A stretch of DNA of 64,000 bases from Psychrobacter immobilis (lineage in GTDB: Bacteria > Pseudomonadota > Gammaproteobacteria > Pseudomonadales > Moraxellaceae): positions 992,001 through 1,056,000 of the forward strand of contig NZ_CAJGZV010000001.1 in the NCBI RefSeq assembly GCF_904846065.1, given 5' to 3'. Below are positions 9,133 through 18,225 of the stretch, piece after piece. Below the pieces are notes generated by a model. The model ran no database searches. It was not told the DNA's origin and was given only the letters and a program-made list of their open reading frames with translations. Positions within the stretch are counted from its first letter, which is position 1, and every line of letters starts with the position of its first letter. The position numbers and the translations under genes were made by a program.

Positions 9133-10437
9133 ATGATGTTAAAAAAACAATATCTTGCTCTGTTTCCTGCGTTAGTGATGGTTGGGTGTACCAGCCAACA
9201 GGCGATGCAAAAACCTAGCAAACCCGTGCGTCAAGGCAGCGTTCAGATTACCCAAACTCAAACCATTCAAGTGAAGCCAGCACCGAAGCCTGTCATCAAG
9301 CCGCAGCCAGTGGCAAAGCCAAGCTATAACAGCTTCTCTGATTGGAAGTCGGATTTTTCTATGCGGGCGATTTCATCAGGCCATGATGCAGCGACGGTGC
9401 GTCGTCTACTTGATACCGCTTATTTAAATCAGCAAGTCATCTCACTTGACTCAGGACAGCCAGAGTTTTCTAAGATGCCATGGGAATATGTCGATTCTGC
9501 CGTATCTGATGGGCGTGTGAGTACTGGTAAGCGTAAGTTTGCCGAGCAACGGGCATTTTTGTCGCAATTAGAATCGCAGTACGGTGTCAATGCAGAAATA
9601 ATCGCTGCCATTTGGGGCATGGAGTCGTCATACGGCGTGGTGACGGGTAATAGCAGCATACCAAGCTCACTTGCGAGTCTGGCTTATGATGGTCGTCGCC
9701 AAGAATTTGCCGAAACTCAGTTGTTGTCATTAGCGACGTTATTGCAGCGCGGTGATGTGTCTTGGTCGCAGCTCGATGGTTCTTGGGCAGGCGGCATGGG
9801 ACAGACGCAGTTTATCCCTGATACTTGGCTGAAGCACGGAGTGGATGGCGATGGTAATGGTCACCGTAATCCGTGGGCAACGGGCGATGCACTGGCGTCC
9901 ACCGCTAATTATTTGAGCAACTCAGGTTGGGTTAGAGGTCTAGCGCCATTTTACGAAGCGACCATTCCTGCTTCATTCGATTACTCCATGGTTGGTAGTA
10001 AGCAGCCTGCCGCGAGATGGGCGGCGATGGGTGTTGATACGATAGCTGATGTTTATTTGGATGCCAATACCGAAATGGAGCTGTGGCTACCAGCTGGCAA
10101 GGATGGTCCAGTACTGCTACTCAGCCCAAACTTTGATGTGATCAAGGTCTATAATAACTCATCGAGCTATGCGCTAGGTGTCAGCTTGTTGGGTAAAGCG
10201 CTTGCTGGACAAGGCGGATTACAGAAATCATGGCCGCGTTATGAGCGTCCATTATCCACAGCTCAAGTACGAAATTTACAGCAGCGTTTGACCAACTCAG
10301 GCTATGATACCAAAGGCGCTGACGGTATCGTGGGTACCAATACTCGGTTGGCGTTCCAGCGCTGGCAAGCAGACAATGGTCAGACTCCAGACGGCTTTAT
10401 TACTCAGCGTAGTGCGTCATCGTTAGCTTCGTGGTGA
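9133..10437 (+). CDS. mltB: Lytic murein transglycosylase B-like lipoprotein
   Basis: This enzyme cleaves peptidoglycan glycan strands with formation of 1,6-anhydro-muramyl ends. The N-terminus has a lipoprotein signal with lipobox VGC near residue 19. A Pro/Lys/Gln-rich linker follows and then the SLT family 3 domain. The catalytic Glu is residue 164 in an IWGMESSYG context. The SWAGGMGQTQFIP segment is also characteristic. The last 60 residues form a PG_binding_1 domain (LQQRL...GYDTKGADGIVG...T...FQ). With the C-terminal binding domain the protein resembles the longer MltB/SltB variants rather than enteric MltB. The product fits with the NlpD-like neighbour in murein remodelling. Confidence 0.92.
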   Translation: MMLKKQYLALFPALVMVGCTSQQAMQKPSKPVRQGSVQITQTQTIQVKPAPKPVIKPQPVAKPSYNSFSDWKSDFSMRAISSGHDAATVRRLLDTAYLNQQVISLDSGQPEFSKMPWEYVDSAVSDGRVSTGKRKFAEQRAFLSQLESQYGVNAEIIAAIWGMESSYGVVTGNSSIPSSLASLAYDGRRQEFAETQLLSLATLLQRGDVSWSQLDGSWAGGMGQTQFIPDTWLKHGVDGDGNGHRNPWATGDALASTANYLSNSGWVRGLAPFYEATIPASFDYSMVGSKQPAARWAAMGVDTIADVYLDANTEMELWLPAGKDGPVLLLSPNFDVIKVYNNSSSYALGVSLLGKALAGQGGLQKSWPRYERPLSTAQVRNLQQRLTNSGYDTKGADGIVGTNTRLAFQRWQADNGQTPDGFITQRSASSLASW

Positions 10438-10556
10438 AGCAGGTTGATTGCACTGTTTGTGACTCGTATTGATTCTCATATTAGCGTGTTAAAAGAAATT
10501 TTTTAACCATCATTTTTGACGGTAATAGTTAATACGATGAGCTTAGTGAATAAAAT

Positions 10557-10586
10557 AAAAAAGCACCTTATTAGGGTGCTTTTTTA
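10557..10586 (+). terminator. Intrinsic terminator after mltB
   Basis: AAAAAAGCACC and GGGTGCTTTTTT pair around a short loop. The rest of 10438-10802 shows nothing more than AT-rich spacer. Confidence 0.88.
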
Positions 10587-10802
10587 TTTTACGCTATGAT
10601 TGTTTTTCAACAGACTTTAATCTTGTCAGGTTTTAATAAATAATATGGACACAAGAAGGCTGATACTGTGACTGATAAACGCTACACTGTTTGTTTATCA
10701 ATGTGCTTTACTTATCAACGCGCTATTTATAAGAGCTGACATTATATTTGTCTGTTCAATCTTTTAATATTAGATACAATAGATCCTTTATCCTCATAAC
10801 GA

Positions 10803-11525
10803 ATGGCAACGAGCAGTGACATTATGATAGACCAGTCTCTTATGTCCGATATGCTTAGTCCGTTTTGGGTCAGTATTAAGCTTGCTGGTGTCACTACCAT
10901 TTGTTTATTACTGTTCGCAACGCCTGTGGCTTATTGGCTTGCTAAGCCCAGTCGTAGGCAAGTTGTGTCACGTCTTAAAGTCTTGCTTATGGGCATCATT
11001 GCCATGCCATTGGTTTTGCCACCTACCGTCATCGGCTTTTATCTTTTATTACTGTTAAGCCCTAGTGTCGGTATTGGTAAATGGCTTAGCGAACATAATA
11101 TCAGCCCCTTGATATTTACTTTTGAAGGTCTTGTCATTGGTTCGATTATTTACTCCTTGCCTTTTTATATTCAGCCTGTCTACGCCCAATTTTTACGTAT
11201 TCCACAAAGCGTGATGGAAGTGGCACATTTATTGGAGCCAAGCCGTTTCAAGCGGTTTCTCAGAGTCGCTCTGCCACAAGCGCGTGTCGGTATTGTGCTT
11301 GGTAGCTTAATAAGTTTTGCCCATACTATTGGTGAGTTTGGCGTGGTTTTGATGATAGGGGGTAGTATATCCGATGAGACTAAAGTGGTCTCGATTGCGA
11401 TATATGAGCAAGTAGAGGCGCTGAATTACGAGGCAGCGCACATGATGTCTGGGATTCTCATCATTATGGGAGTGGTTATGGTGGCGCTGATTGCTAGTGT
11501 GAGCCGGCTTAATCAACGCTTATAA
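10803..11525 (+). CDS. modB: ModB-like molybdate/tungstate ABC transporter permease
   Basis: A 240-residue inner membrane protein with about five or six membrane spans and the binding-protein-dependent permease signature (EVAHLLEPSRFKRFLRVALPQA, cut here to its core: an EAA-type loop near residues 140-160 that contacts the ATPase). The N-terminal WVSIKLAG and the PPTVIGFYLL region match ModB. No binding protein (modA) or ATPase (modC) gene is adjacent, and the downstream gene is on the other strand, so it is an orphan in this window. A second ATG lies at 10824. Substrate is inferred from family only. Confidence 0.85.
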   Translation: MATSSDIMIDQSLMSDMLSPFWVSIKLAGVTTICLLLFATPVAYWLAKPSRRQVVSRLKVLLMGIIAMPLVLPPTVIGFYLLLLLSPSVGIGKWLSEHNISPLIFTFEGLVIGSIIYSLPFYIQPVYAQFLRIPQSVMEVAHLLEPSRFKRFLRVALPQARVGIVLGSLISFAHTIGEFGVVLMIGGSISDETKVVSIAIYEQVEALNYEAAHMMSGILIIMGVVMVALIASVSRLNQRL

Positions 11526-11571
11526 GATTGTAGTTAATACCTATAGCTTGAGTTAATGCGTCAAAATTTAT

Positions 11572-12576
11572 TTATCCATTTCTTTTCATCATATCTAAGT
11601 CACTTGAGTAGGCAAATAAAGCTGGTGCACCGCCCGTATGCCAAAATAAGACACGATCGGTTTTCTTGATTTTGCCAGACCGAATCATATCTATGAGTCC
11701 GCCCATCGCACGACCCGTATAGACAGGATCTAAAAGTATACCCTCTGTTTGAGCTGTCATTGCAATGGCTTCATTTTCTAATGTACCAACCACGCCATAA
11801 CCTTCGCCCACATAATCAGAGTTGAGTGTTAAATCGCTTTCTGAAAACTGATGATCGGCACCGATAAGGGAGGCCGTGCTATTGGCAAGCGCGACGGTAT
11901 ACTGATCAAAAGGCACTTTGTCTGTTTCGCCTTTATCGATATTGATACCTACGATTTGGGCGGGCGAGTTGAGTATTTTTTTGCCAAGCATCAAACCAGC
12001 TTGTGTTGCCCCAGAGCTAGAAGCAAAAACGATATGAGTAAATGATAGGTCCATGCTTTCACGTTGCGATTCCAACTCTTTAAAAGCTTCTACAAACGCT
12101 AAAGCACCCAGCTCATTGGAGCCGCCATAGGGTATGACATATGGTTTTTTGCCTTGTTTTGTTAATTGCTCAACGATTTTAGGAATGTCTTCTCCTTTGC
12201 GATGGGCGCCTGCCCAGTGAATATGCGATCCAAAAATTTTGTCTAATAAAAGATTGCCACTTGTTTGTTCGGGTTCTTCTCCACCCAATACTAAATGGCA
12301 TTCAAGTCCCAAGCTTGCTGCTGCGGCAGCAGTTTGGCGACAATGGTTTGATTGTGCGGCACCTGCCGTAATCACGCAATCAGCACCTTGAGCAAGGGCA
12401 TCACCTATGATAAATTCAAGCTTACGGGTTTTATTGCCACCCAATGCCAGTCCTGTATTGTCATCTCGTTTCATAAAAATAGTAGGGCCATCAAGCGCTT
12501 TACTCAATCTGCTGAGCGCTATCAATGGAGTGGGGAAGAAGCCCAATGATTGTCTGGGTATGTGGTTATATTCCAT
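11572..12576 (-). CDS. dcyD: PLP-dependent D-cysteine desulfhydrase (ACC deaminase fold)
   Basis: The expected reaction is conversion of D-cysteine to pyruvate, sulfide and ammonia, using pyridoxal phosphate. The PLP-binding lysine is K49 in GGNKTRK, and the conserved AAQSNHCRQ segment follows. The fold is shared with ACC deaminase. Two positions that define ACC deaminase (the Glu in its VYEGK motif and the Leu in its HLGGAPA motif) are both Thr here (VYTGR, HTGGAPA), which points to D-cysteine desulfhydrase. Length 334 is typical. The start is supported by an AAGGGA site. The gene converges on the ModB-like gene with only 46 bp between them. Confidence 0.88.
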   Translation of the reverse strand: MEYNHIPRQSLGFFPTPLIALSRLSKALDGPTIFMKRDDNTGLALGGNKTRKLEFIIGDALAQGADCVITAGAAQSNHCRQTAAAAASLGLECHLVLGGEEPEQTSGNLLLDKIFGSHIHWAGAHRKGEDIPKIVEQLTKQGKKPYVIPYGGSNELGALAFVEAFKELESQRESMDLSFTHIVFASSSGATQAGLMLGKKILNSPAQIVGINIDKGETDKVPFDQYTVALANSTASLIGADHQFSESDLTLNSDYVGEGYGVVGTLENEAIAMTAQTEGILLDPVYTGRAMGGLIDMIRSGKIKKTDRVLFWHTGGAPALFAYSSDLDMMKRNG

Positions 12577-12776
12577 ATTTTGTCCCTTTTATAATAAAGA
12601 AATGCTGAATAAGTTTGAAATATAGCCATTGATAAAGTCAGTTAAAGATGATTATTTAGTGGATATAAATAGCCAATAATTATACGTCGTAACAGCCTTA
12701 TAAAACGTATGAATGCGTATCCAGCTTGAGAATCAGTGGAATCCTAAGGGTTAATTTATCAAATATACAATGAAAA

Positions 12777-12808
12777 TCCTCATGCAAGCTGTCAATTTTG
12801 CATGAGGA
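12777..12808 (-). terminator. Terminator after the Tsx/OmpK-like gene
   Basis: TCCTCATGCAA (12777-12787) pairs with TTGCATGAGGA (12798-12808). On the minus strand a TTTT run follows. It lies between the outer membrane gene and dcyD. Confidence 0.75.
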
Positions 12809-12893
12809 CTCTTTATTTTATTAACAAACTGTTTATTTTAGTGAGAAAGAGTTGAGAGCTGTTTTAGAACTATTCGTCAAACCAGTTAGACGG

Positions 12894-13697
12894 TTAAAAA
12901 TGAAACTTCACTAGAGCGCTAGGCACGTTTTGAGTTGTATCACTGCCATACTTATTTTTCCAGTAACTATATTCCATACCGACCTCTAAGCGATTATCAA
13001 TGCCTAATAGTGGTTGTAAGTTATACTTTATTTGCGGATTGATATGTAGTTGGTTTTTTAAGTCATCATTGTTAAAAGAGTAGTCTACATAACCATCGAC
13101 CACAAAATTGTTTTTCTCCCAACCGTAAGTTAAGGTGATTTGCTGGTCATCATCAGTATTATCATTGAAGACATGGTACAAGGAAGCAGAGGCGTACTTC
13201 ATACCTGAAATAGGGACATTCAAATCTGCCCCTAGTCCTATCATATAGTTGTCTTGGCTAAAGCCTTTGCTGTTCGAGCCAAACTCATATTGCCCCGCTA
13301 GATTGAGCTGTTTGATAAAGCTATCATCGAAAGTTGTGAGCTTAAGCTTGGGCGCAAACTCACCATAGGTTTCTTTAAATCTATTGTTTTCAATATCATT
13401 TGCGCCTTGATGACGATCGACGAAGAAAAATACGCCGCCCCAACTATGGGTAGATGCGTGCTCCAGAGTGATGGTCGTCAATTCTCCGTCTTCTACCAGC
13501 TCATAGTCATTACCATACAGTACAGAAAGACTGGTATCGGTGAAAAGCACCTTTGCATGGCTGCTGCTCATCGTACCCAAGGCAACGATCGCGGCTAAAG
13601 CGGTGGTTAATGAGCTACTAAAAAACAGTTTTTTCTGAATATTGGTTCTACATAATTGGCTAGCCAGTGGCAGGTTTGCAAATAAGTGATAACGCAC
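12894..13697 (-). CDS. Tsx/OmpK family nucleoside-specific outer membrane channel
   Basis: A 267-residue outer membrane beta-barrel. A long signal peptide probably ends after SSSHA near residue 48. The mature protein starts with a strand of the DTSLSVLYGNDYEL type and has the HSWGGVFFFVDRH segment typical of Channel_Tsx proteins. It ends in an aromatic residue (VKFHF), the BamA recognition signature. The start is a GTG with an AAGGA site eight bases upstream; no in-frame ATG would keep the signal peptide. Nucleoside or similar small-solute uptake is inferred from the family. Confidence 0.85.
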   Translation of the reverse strand: MRYHLFANLPLASQLCRTNIQKKLFFSSSLTTALAAIVALGTMSSSHAKVLFTDTSLSVLYGNDYELVEDGELTTITLEHASTHSWGGVFFFVDRHQGANDIENNRFKETYGEFAPKLKLTTFDDSFIKQLNLAGQYEFGSNSKGFSQDNYMIGLGADLNVPISGMKYASASLYHVFNDNTDDDQQITLTYGWEKNNFVVDGYVDYSFNNDDLKNQLHINPQIKYNLQPLLGIDNRLEVGMEYSYWKNKYGSDTTQNVPSALVKFHF

Positions 13698-14220
13698 AGT
13701 AATATTCCTTTATATAGAGTGGGTCATCCTAGCAGGCTGGGTATATGACAGAAGCGCGTTTTAACTTCCTGTCAAAACGGGTCAATACTGCTAAGGATAA
13801 AGCGCGGTCAGGTTTCGGTAGCAATCTAAAGTAATGAAGATAAATGTTATCAATATAAGTATTGTCAAAAGTATAAAAAATGCTCTGTTGGCTATGTTAT
13901 CTGCAATAATTCTTAACACTTTGAAACAGTTAAGCATGTTTTATAGTGAGTGACAACCATAAGCTGGCTAAGAATAACGGTCTATCAAGCCTTCTAAGTA
14001 TTTGATATTACCTAAGTTTATGATTTTATTAAATTAACTGACTAAATGGTCAGCTTTATTATTTTTGTAAACAAGGAGATGTGTCGAAGTAGTTGGTCGG
14101 CTAAACCACTAGCAATAATTATTACGATTCAGAGTAGTGAGAAGAGCTGGTAGGGTGGTTGAGGACAAATGATATGAGAGGCAAGTGAATAGAGGTATGG
14201 CAGAATTAATAAACACAAAA
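13698..14220. other. Non-coding stretch between OMP gene and tRNA unit
   Basis: About 520 bp, strongly AT-rich, presumably holding the promoter of the outer membrane gene at its left end. I see no open frame with a ribosome binding site, no tRNA-like fold and no strong hairpin. Confidence 0.5.
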
Positions 14221-14223
14221 AAA

Positions 14224-14247
14224 CCTCAAACAATCTAATGTTTGAGG
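14224..14247 (-). terminator. Terminator of the tRNA-Val/tRNA-Asp unit
   Basis: CCTCAAACA (14224-14232) and TGTTTGAGG (14239-14247) pair around a 6-nt loop. On the minus strand an eight-base T-rich tract follows (the A run just to the left on the plus strand). Confidence 0.88.
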
Positions 14248-14289
14248 CGAAACTTGCTTAAACTCGAAAGTCTAAATTCGTTTTAAATA

Positions 14290-14366
14290 TGGCGCAGCGG
14301 ACGGGACTCGAACCCGCGACCCCCGGCGTGACAGGCCGGTATTCTAACCAACTGAACTACCGCTGC
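14290..14366 (-). tRNA. tRNA-Asp(GTC)
   Basis: The minus strand folds into a full cloverleaf: acceptor GCAGCGG/CCGCTGC, T loop GGTTCGAGTCC, and anticodon loop CTGTCAC with anticodon GTC. CCA is encoded at the 3' end (14290-14292). The body closely matches the enterobacterial tRNA-Asp sequence. Confidence 0.97.
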
Positions 14367-14431
14367 TTAGGTCGTACTTAGTTTATTTAACCACTTAGCC
14401 TACTACTTAAAAGTAACGCTATACTAAATAG

Positions 14432-14507
14432 TGGTGGGTGATGACGGATTCGAACCGCCGACATTCTGCGTGTAAGGCAGACGCTCTACCAACTGAGCTA
14501 ATCACCC
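14432..14507 (-). tRNA. tRNA-Val(TAC)
   Basis: The minus strand gives acceptor GGGTGAT/ATCACCC, T loop GGTTCGAATCC, and anticodon loop CTTACAC with anticodon TAC. CCA is encoded. It is the first gene of the unit, with 65 bp to tRNA-Asp. This UNN-type anticodon is one expected to carry cmo5U-family modification, for which cmoM is present in the window. Confidence 0.97.
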
Positions 14508-14586
14508 TTCGAACAATTGCTATGCAATTTATTCAACATCAACTGAGCTCTAAGTTTGTCACTAAGCTCTGCTGCTGTGGGTGTGT

Positions 14587-14614
14587 ATTATATAGATTTA
14601 CACATGGCTGTCAA
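14587..14614 (-). promoter_or_regulatory. Sigma70 promoter of the tRNA-Val/tRNA-Asp unit
   Basis: On the minus strand a perfect TTGACA (14609-14614) and perfect TATAAT (14587-14592) are separated by 16 bp. Transcription would start about 75 bp before tRNA-Val. Confidence 0.85.
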
Positions 14615-14800
14615 ACAGTTTTTTAACTATTTTGAAAAATAATTGAAAATACTGTCTGAAAGCTATTATTAATAGTAGTCTGAGGCACGTGTTTACTAAG
14701 GTTGCTGCTTAAAAACTTATTATGGTTAGTCATTGTTTGATGGTCAAAAACTACTATACTATTGAGGGTGTTTGACGACTCATGCTTTATTTTATGTTGA

Positions 14801-16441
14801 TTGTTGGAGGCGGGCATAGAAAATTCCACTATTGAACAAACTTTTACGACCTGGTCTTGGGGAGACTTTGCAGGCTTGGGTCTGGTATTGCATATTGTTC
14901 TCATGATAGTAATGACGCTACGTGTTGTATCGGTACAGCGCAATATTGGTGTATCTATCGCTTGGATTGCTGTGCTCTATACCTTGCCTCTTTTTGGTTT
15001 CATCGCTTATATACTATTGGGTGAGCCGATGATAGGGCGGCGCTATCGTCAACGAGTAGACCAAGCAAGCTTATTGATGGATGATATGGCACGGCGTGAG
15101 AATTTGGTTTTTGATCAGGGACAAGAGCTGCTGCCAGCTAACTACCGCGGTGTCAGTCAAATAGGCACGCGTTGGACGGGGCTGGGCGTGTTTCCTAATC
15201 ACAATATGCAGCTATTGACGGATCCTCATACTATTTTTCAGAGATTAATCGAAGATATCAATGCCGCTCAGAGTATTATCCTGATGGAGTTTTATATTGT
15301 TTATCCTAAAGGACAAGTGCTAGAGCTGATAGAGGCGCTGTCAGCGGCAGCGCAGCGTGGTATTGAGTGTCATATCTTGGCCGATAGCGTGGGCAGCTTT
15401 AGTTTCTTTAATAGTAGCGCGCATCGTACATTAGAAAAAGCAGGTGTCTTTGTCCATCAGTCACTACCAGTGGGTTTGTTTAAAACGCTATTTAAGCGCT
15501 CTGACTTGCGTAACCATCGTAAGATTATCGTGATTGATGAGCACATTGGCTATATCGGTAGCTTTAACTTGGTCGATCCAAGATTTTTTAAACAAAATAA
15601 AAACGTTGGACAGTGGATCGATGTGGCGATACGCACGACCAGTCAACACTCTATTAGTATTACGACAGCCATGGCGATCGTGGTGGCCACGGATATTGGT
15701 GCGGAAAATAACGACAATTTAGACGCGCTCAATCAGCGCGTCAATGGCTATACTCGTAAACTATATGTGATGAACCCAACCATTAATGATTTAAACAGTC
15801 GGGTAAAGGTATTGGCTGGTGAGATCGACTATTATAAGCAACCAAATATTGGCTCAACATCGATTGTGATACCGAAGATGCCGATGGTAGAAGGAGTGCT
15901 GGCGCAGCTGATACCCTCCGCACCGCAAGTGACAGCCCATGTTATTTACAATACATTGGTGACCGTTATTCATCGCGCCAATAAACGCATTCGCATTACC
16001 ACACCGTATTTTGTACCTGACGAGGCGCTCTCGGGAGCATTAACGATCGCTGCCAAACGCGGGGTTGAGGTGACGCTGATTGTCCCGGAAAAGGTGGATT
16101 CGTTTCTTGTACAGCATGCGTCACAAGCCTATTATCAAGAGTTGCTCGAGGCGGGTGTGACGATTGCTTTGTTTAAGGGTGGTCTTTTGCATACCAAAAC
16201 AGTGGTTATCGATGATGATTACTGTTTATTTGGCACTGTAAACATCGATATGCGCAGTTTTTATCTAAATATGGAAGTGAGCTTGGCCATTTATACACCA
16301 GAGATGGTCGCTCAAGTGGCTGATTGTCAAGAAGTCTACTTACAAAGTTGCCGTTTTTTGAGTTTAGAGCAGTGGCAACAGCGCCATGGTGCAGAGCGTT
16401 TGTTTGACAATGTGGTACGCTTATTTAGTCCTTTATTGTAG
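14801..16441 (+). CDS. cls: Cardiolipin synthase (phospholipase D family)
   Basis: This enzyme makes cardiolipin by phosphatidyl transfer at the inner membrane. Two N-terminal membrane spans lie at about residues 22-45 and 52-72, followed by two PLD domains. The HKD motifs are visible: His239 in HRKIIVIDEH and His464 in HTKTVVIDDD, each with a downstream G-x-x-N. At 546 residues it is somewhat longer than E. coli ClsA, because of a segment of about 60 residues between the two domains. No ATG start is available that keeps the first membrane span: TTG at 14801 or 14804 is the only usual codon, while a GGAGG sequence sits at 14806-14810, downstream of these. The true start is therefore unsettled. 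Confidence 0.93.
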   Translation: MLEAGIENSTIEQTFTTWSWGDFAGLGLVLHIVLMIVMTLRVVSVQRNIGVSIAWIAVLYTLPLFGFIAYILLGEPMIGRRYRQRVDQASLLMDDMARRENLVFDQGQELLPANYRGVSQIGTRWTGLGVFPNHNMQLLTDPHTIFQRLIEDINAAQSIILMEFYIVYPKGQVLELIEALSAAAQRGIECHILADSVGSFSFFNSSAHRTLEKAGVFVHQSLPVGLFKTLFKRSDLRNHRKIIVIDEHIGYIGSFNLVDPRFFKQNKNVGQWIDVAIRTTSQHSISITTAMAIVVATDIGAENNDNLDALNQRVNGYTRKLYVMNPTINDLNSRVKVLAGEIDYYKQPNIGSTSIVIPKMPMVEGVLAQLIPSAPQVTAHVIYNTLVTVIHRANKRIRITTPYFVPDEALSGALTIAAKRGVEVTLIVPEKVDSFLVQHASQAYYQELLEAGVTIALFKGGLLHTKTVVIDDDYCLFGTVNIDMRSFYLNMEVSLAIYTPEMVAQVADCQEVYLQSCRFLSLEQWQQRHGAERLFDNVVRLFSPLL

Positions 16442-16533
16442 CATTTTCGATTTTAGGGTAAGGTAAACGACTGATGTCAGTTTAGTGCCATGATGACCTT
16501 ATTTTTATTACTATTAATTTATCCCGATAAAGG

Positions 16534-18003
16534 ATGCGCTTGTCTATGTATGCATCGTCTGCATCACCTCTAACGCCCTTTGACTATATTGCAGCAGGCT
16601 ATTGGCAAGACTTTTTAGCGGATCGTCCTATCGCTGGTGGCATTGCTTACGAAAGCGAGCTTCGCGATTGTATATTAGATGAGTCATTGGCCAGCTTACA
16701 GCGAGTCGATACGCTGCTGTCGCACATACGCCGTGAGATGGTTAAAACTGGTCGATGGCATGAAGAGACATTATTGCTCGATGAACGCTATCGTAACTTT
16801 ATGGTATTTTTGGCGTTTTATGCAGGGCGAGTATTGGCACAGCAATGGCAAAGTACGCCGCATTGGTATGGACAGTTTGAGCTACATAAGCGCTATCCTG
16901 AACTGGCTCTTACAACCGATGATTTTTATCAACATCTGGCGGTTGTCTATTGTCAGTCGGCTGATGCTAATAGCGTTACGTCATTGTTTTTTGCCCTAGA
17001 GCCGATAGGATTACGGTTATTTGGTCATATTGATCGGCCGTTTGAGGCGGTACAAGGCGGTCAAGTGGCGAGTGGTCTTTATCAAGCGGTTAGCGCAAGG
17101 TTGCCACATGCGTACGACAATCACGTGGCTAATTCGATCATACCAGCCATTAATATCAGCACACCAAATACAAGTGCTAGTGTAGAGCGCATTAAAATGA
17201 TTGATAGTCAGAAACCGTTAGAAAAACAAAGGTTGAGTCATACGCCATATGATGCGCCAAAATCTCAGAACCTGTCTCAGCAAGAGAGCCACACTAAGCC
17301 TGTGCTGTCTAAATCAGAAACAGTACAACCTCATACAACCTCAGAAAATACGGTATTAGAGCAGCCACTACCATCGTTAGTGCCTTCTATTCAAGAATTA
17401 CCAACGCCCGCGATTTTTACTCAATTGCTCGTAGAGCTGGATAACATAGAAGTCGTTCAAACGGCTGGAAATATTGAGTATCAGCAAGCCCATAAAGTGC
17501 TTGAGCAGTTTGAGCAACACATTGCCAAACAAAGTCAGCCACGCACGCAAATGCGCTTTTCAGAGAGTCATTTAACGACAAAAAAGCAAGCGCTATTAAC
17601 ACTACAAGAGGCGGCGCAGGCGGGTAATAGTGCTGCCATGCTACATTTGGCAATGTATGAGTTACTTGGTGAAGGATTAGCGGTTGATAAGCGTGCTGCT
17701 ACAGCGTCAGGGATTGAATGGGTTAAGCAGGCAGCTAGCAAAAATGACAGTCGTGCGCAGCGCCTACTAAGCAAGATGTATTACCAAGGGGTCGGCGTGG
17801 CGCAAGATATAGACACTGGTAAATATTGGCTAGAGCAAGCAGCAAAGAATGGACATGCGGAAGCGGCGAGCGTAGTAGGGCAATGGCAACAGGCGCAAGC
17901 GCTGATAACGACACAAAAACAAGAGCAACATAGCATGAAGCGTTATCAGTTGTTATTCGCCGCCCTACTCGTAGTGGCAATATTGATCCTAATTATTGTC
18001 TAA
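16534..18003 (+). CDS. Tail-anchored Sel1-repeat protein
   Basis: A 489-residue protein. The N-terminal part of about 190 residues is Trp/Tyr-rich and has no domain I recognise. A low-complexity Ser/Thr/Gln/Pro segment spans about 205-290. Two to three Sel1-like (TPR-like) repeats cover about 360-455, with the usual G-x-A-x-A and YYQGxGV features. The C-terminus is a single hydrophobic span (about 470-489) right at the end, so the protein is likely tail-anchored with its repeats in the cytoplasm. Sel1 repeats mediate protein-protein contacts; no specific partner can be named. It lies between cls and waaA on the same strand, which hints at an envelope role. A second ATG at 16546 is possible. 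Confidence 0.75.
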   Translation: MRLSMYASSASPLTPFDYIAAGYWQDFLADRPIAGGIAYESELRDCILDESLASLQRVDTLLSHIRREMVKTGRWHEETLLLDERYRNFMVFLAFYAGRVLAQQWQSTPHWYGQFELHKRYPELALTTDDFYQHLAVVYCQSADANSVTSLFFALEPIGLRLFGHIDRPFEAVQGGQVASGLYQAVSARLPHAYDNHVANSIIPAINISTPNTSASVERIKMIDSQKPLEKQRLSHTPYDAPKSQNLSQQESHTKPVLSKSETVQPHTTSENTVLEQPLPSLVPSIQELPTPAIFTQLLVELDNIEVVQTAGNIEYQQAHKVLEQFEQHIAKQSQPRTQMRFSESHLTTKKQALLTLQEAAQAGNSAAMLHLAMYELLGEGLAVDKRAATASGIEWVKQAASKNDSRAQRLLSKMYYQGVGVAQDIDTGKYWLEQAAKNGHAEAASVVGQWQQAQALITTQKQEQHSMKRYQLLFAALLVVAILILIIV

Positions 18004-18225
18004 AATATTTTATGGCAACACGCTGTAAAGCGTATTGTTAATCGCTAAATTCAGGTAGAATTGGCGCATTTTTTACCGTCACCTTACTATAGTCGATTTA
18101 ATTTAAAGAGGTAAAAGGCAACCGAGTGCAGATGTATAGGTAATACTGCAAACGAGGTTAATGCCGTCACTCTTTTATAGTGAATTGACTATATTATTTA
18201 AGCCATTACTAATCTGGGCAACTTT

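Noticed and set aside
14623..14943. 106-codon minus-strand frame before and inside cls
   Set aside because: Overlaps the tRNA promoter and the cls N-terminus; composition shows no protein-like features and there is no ribosome site.
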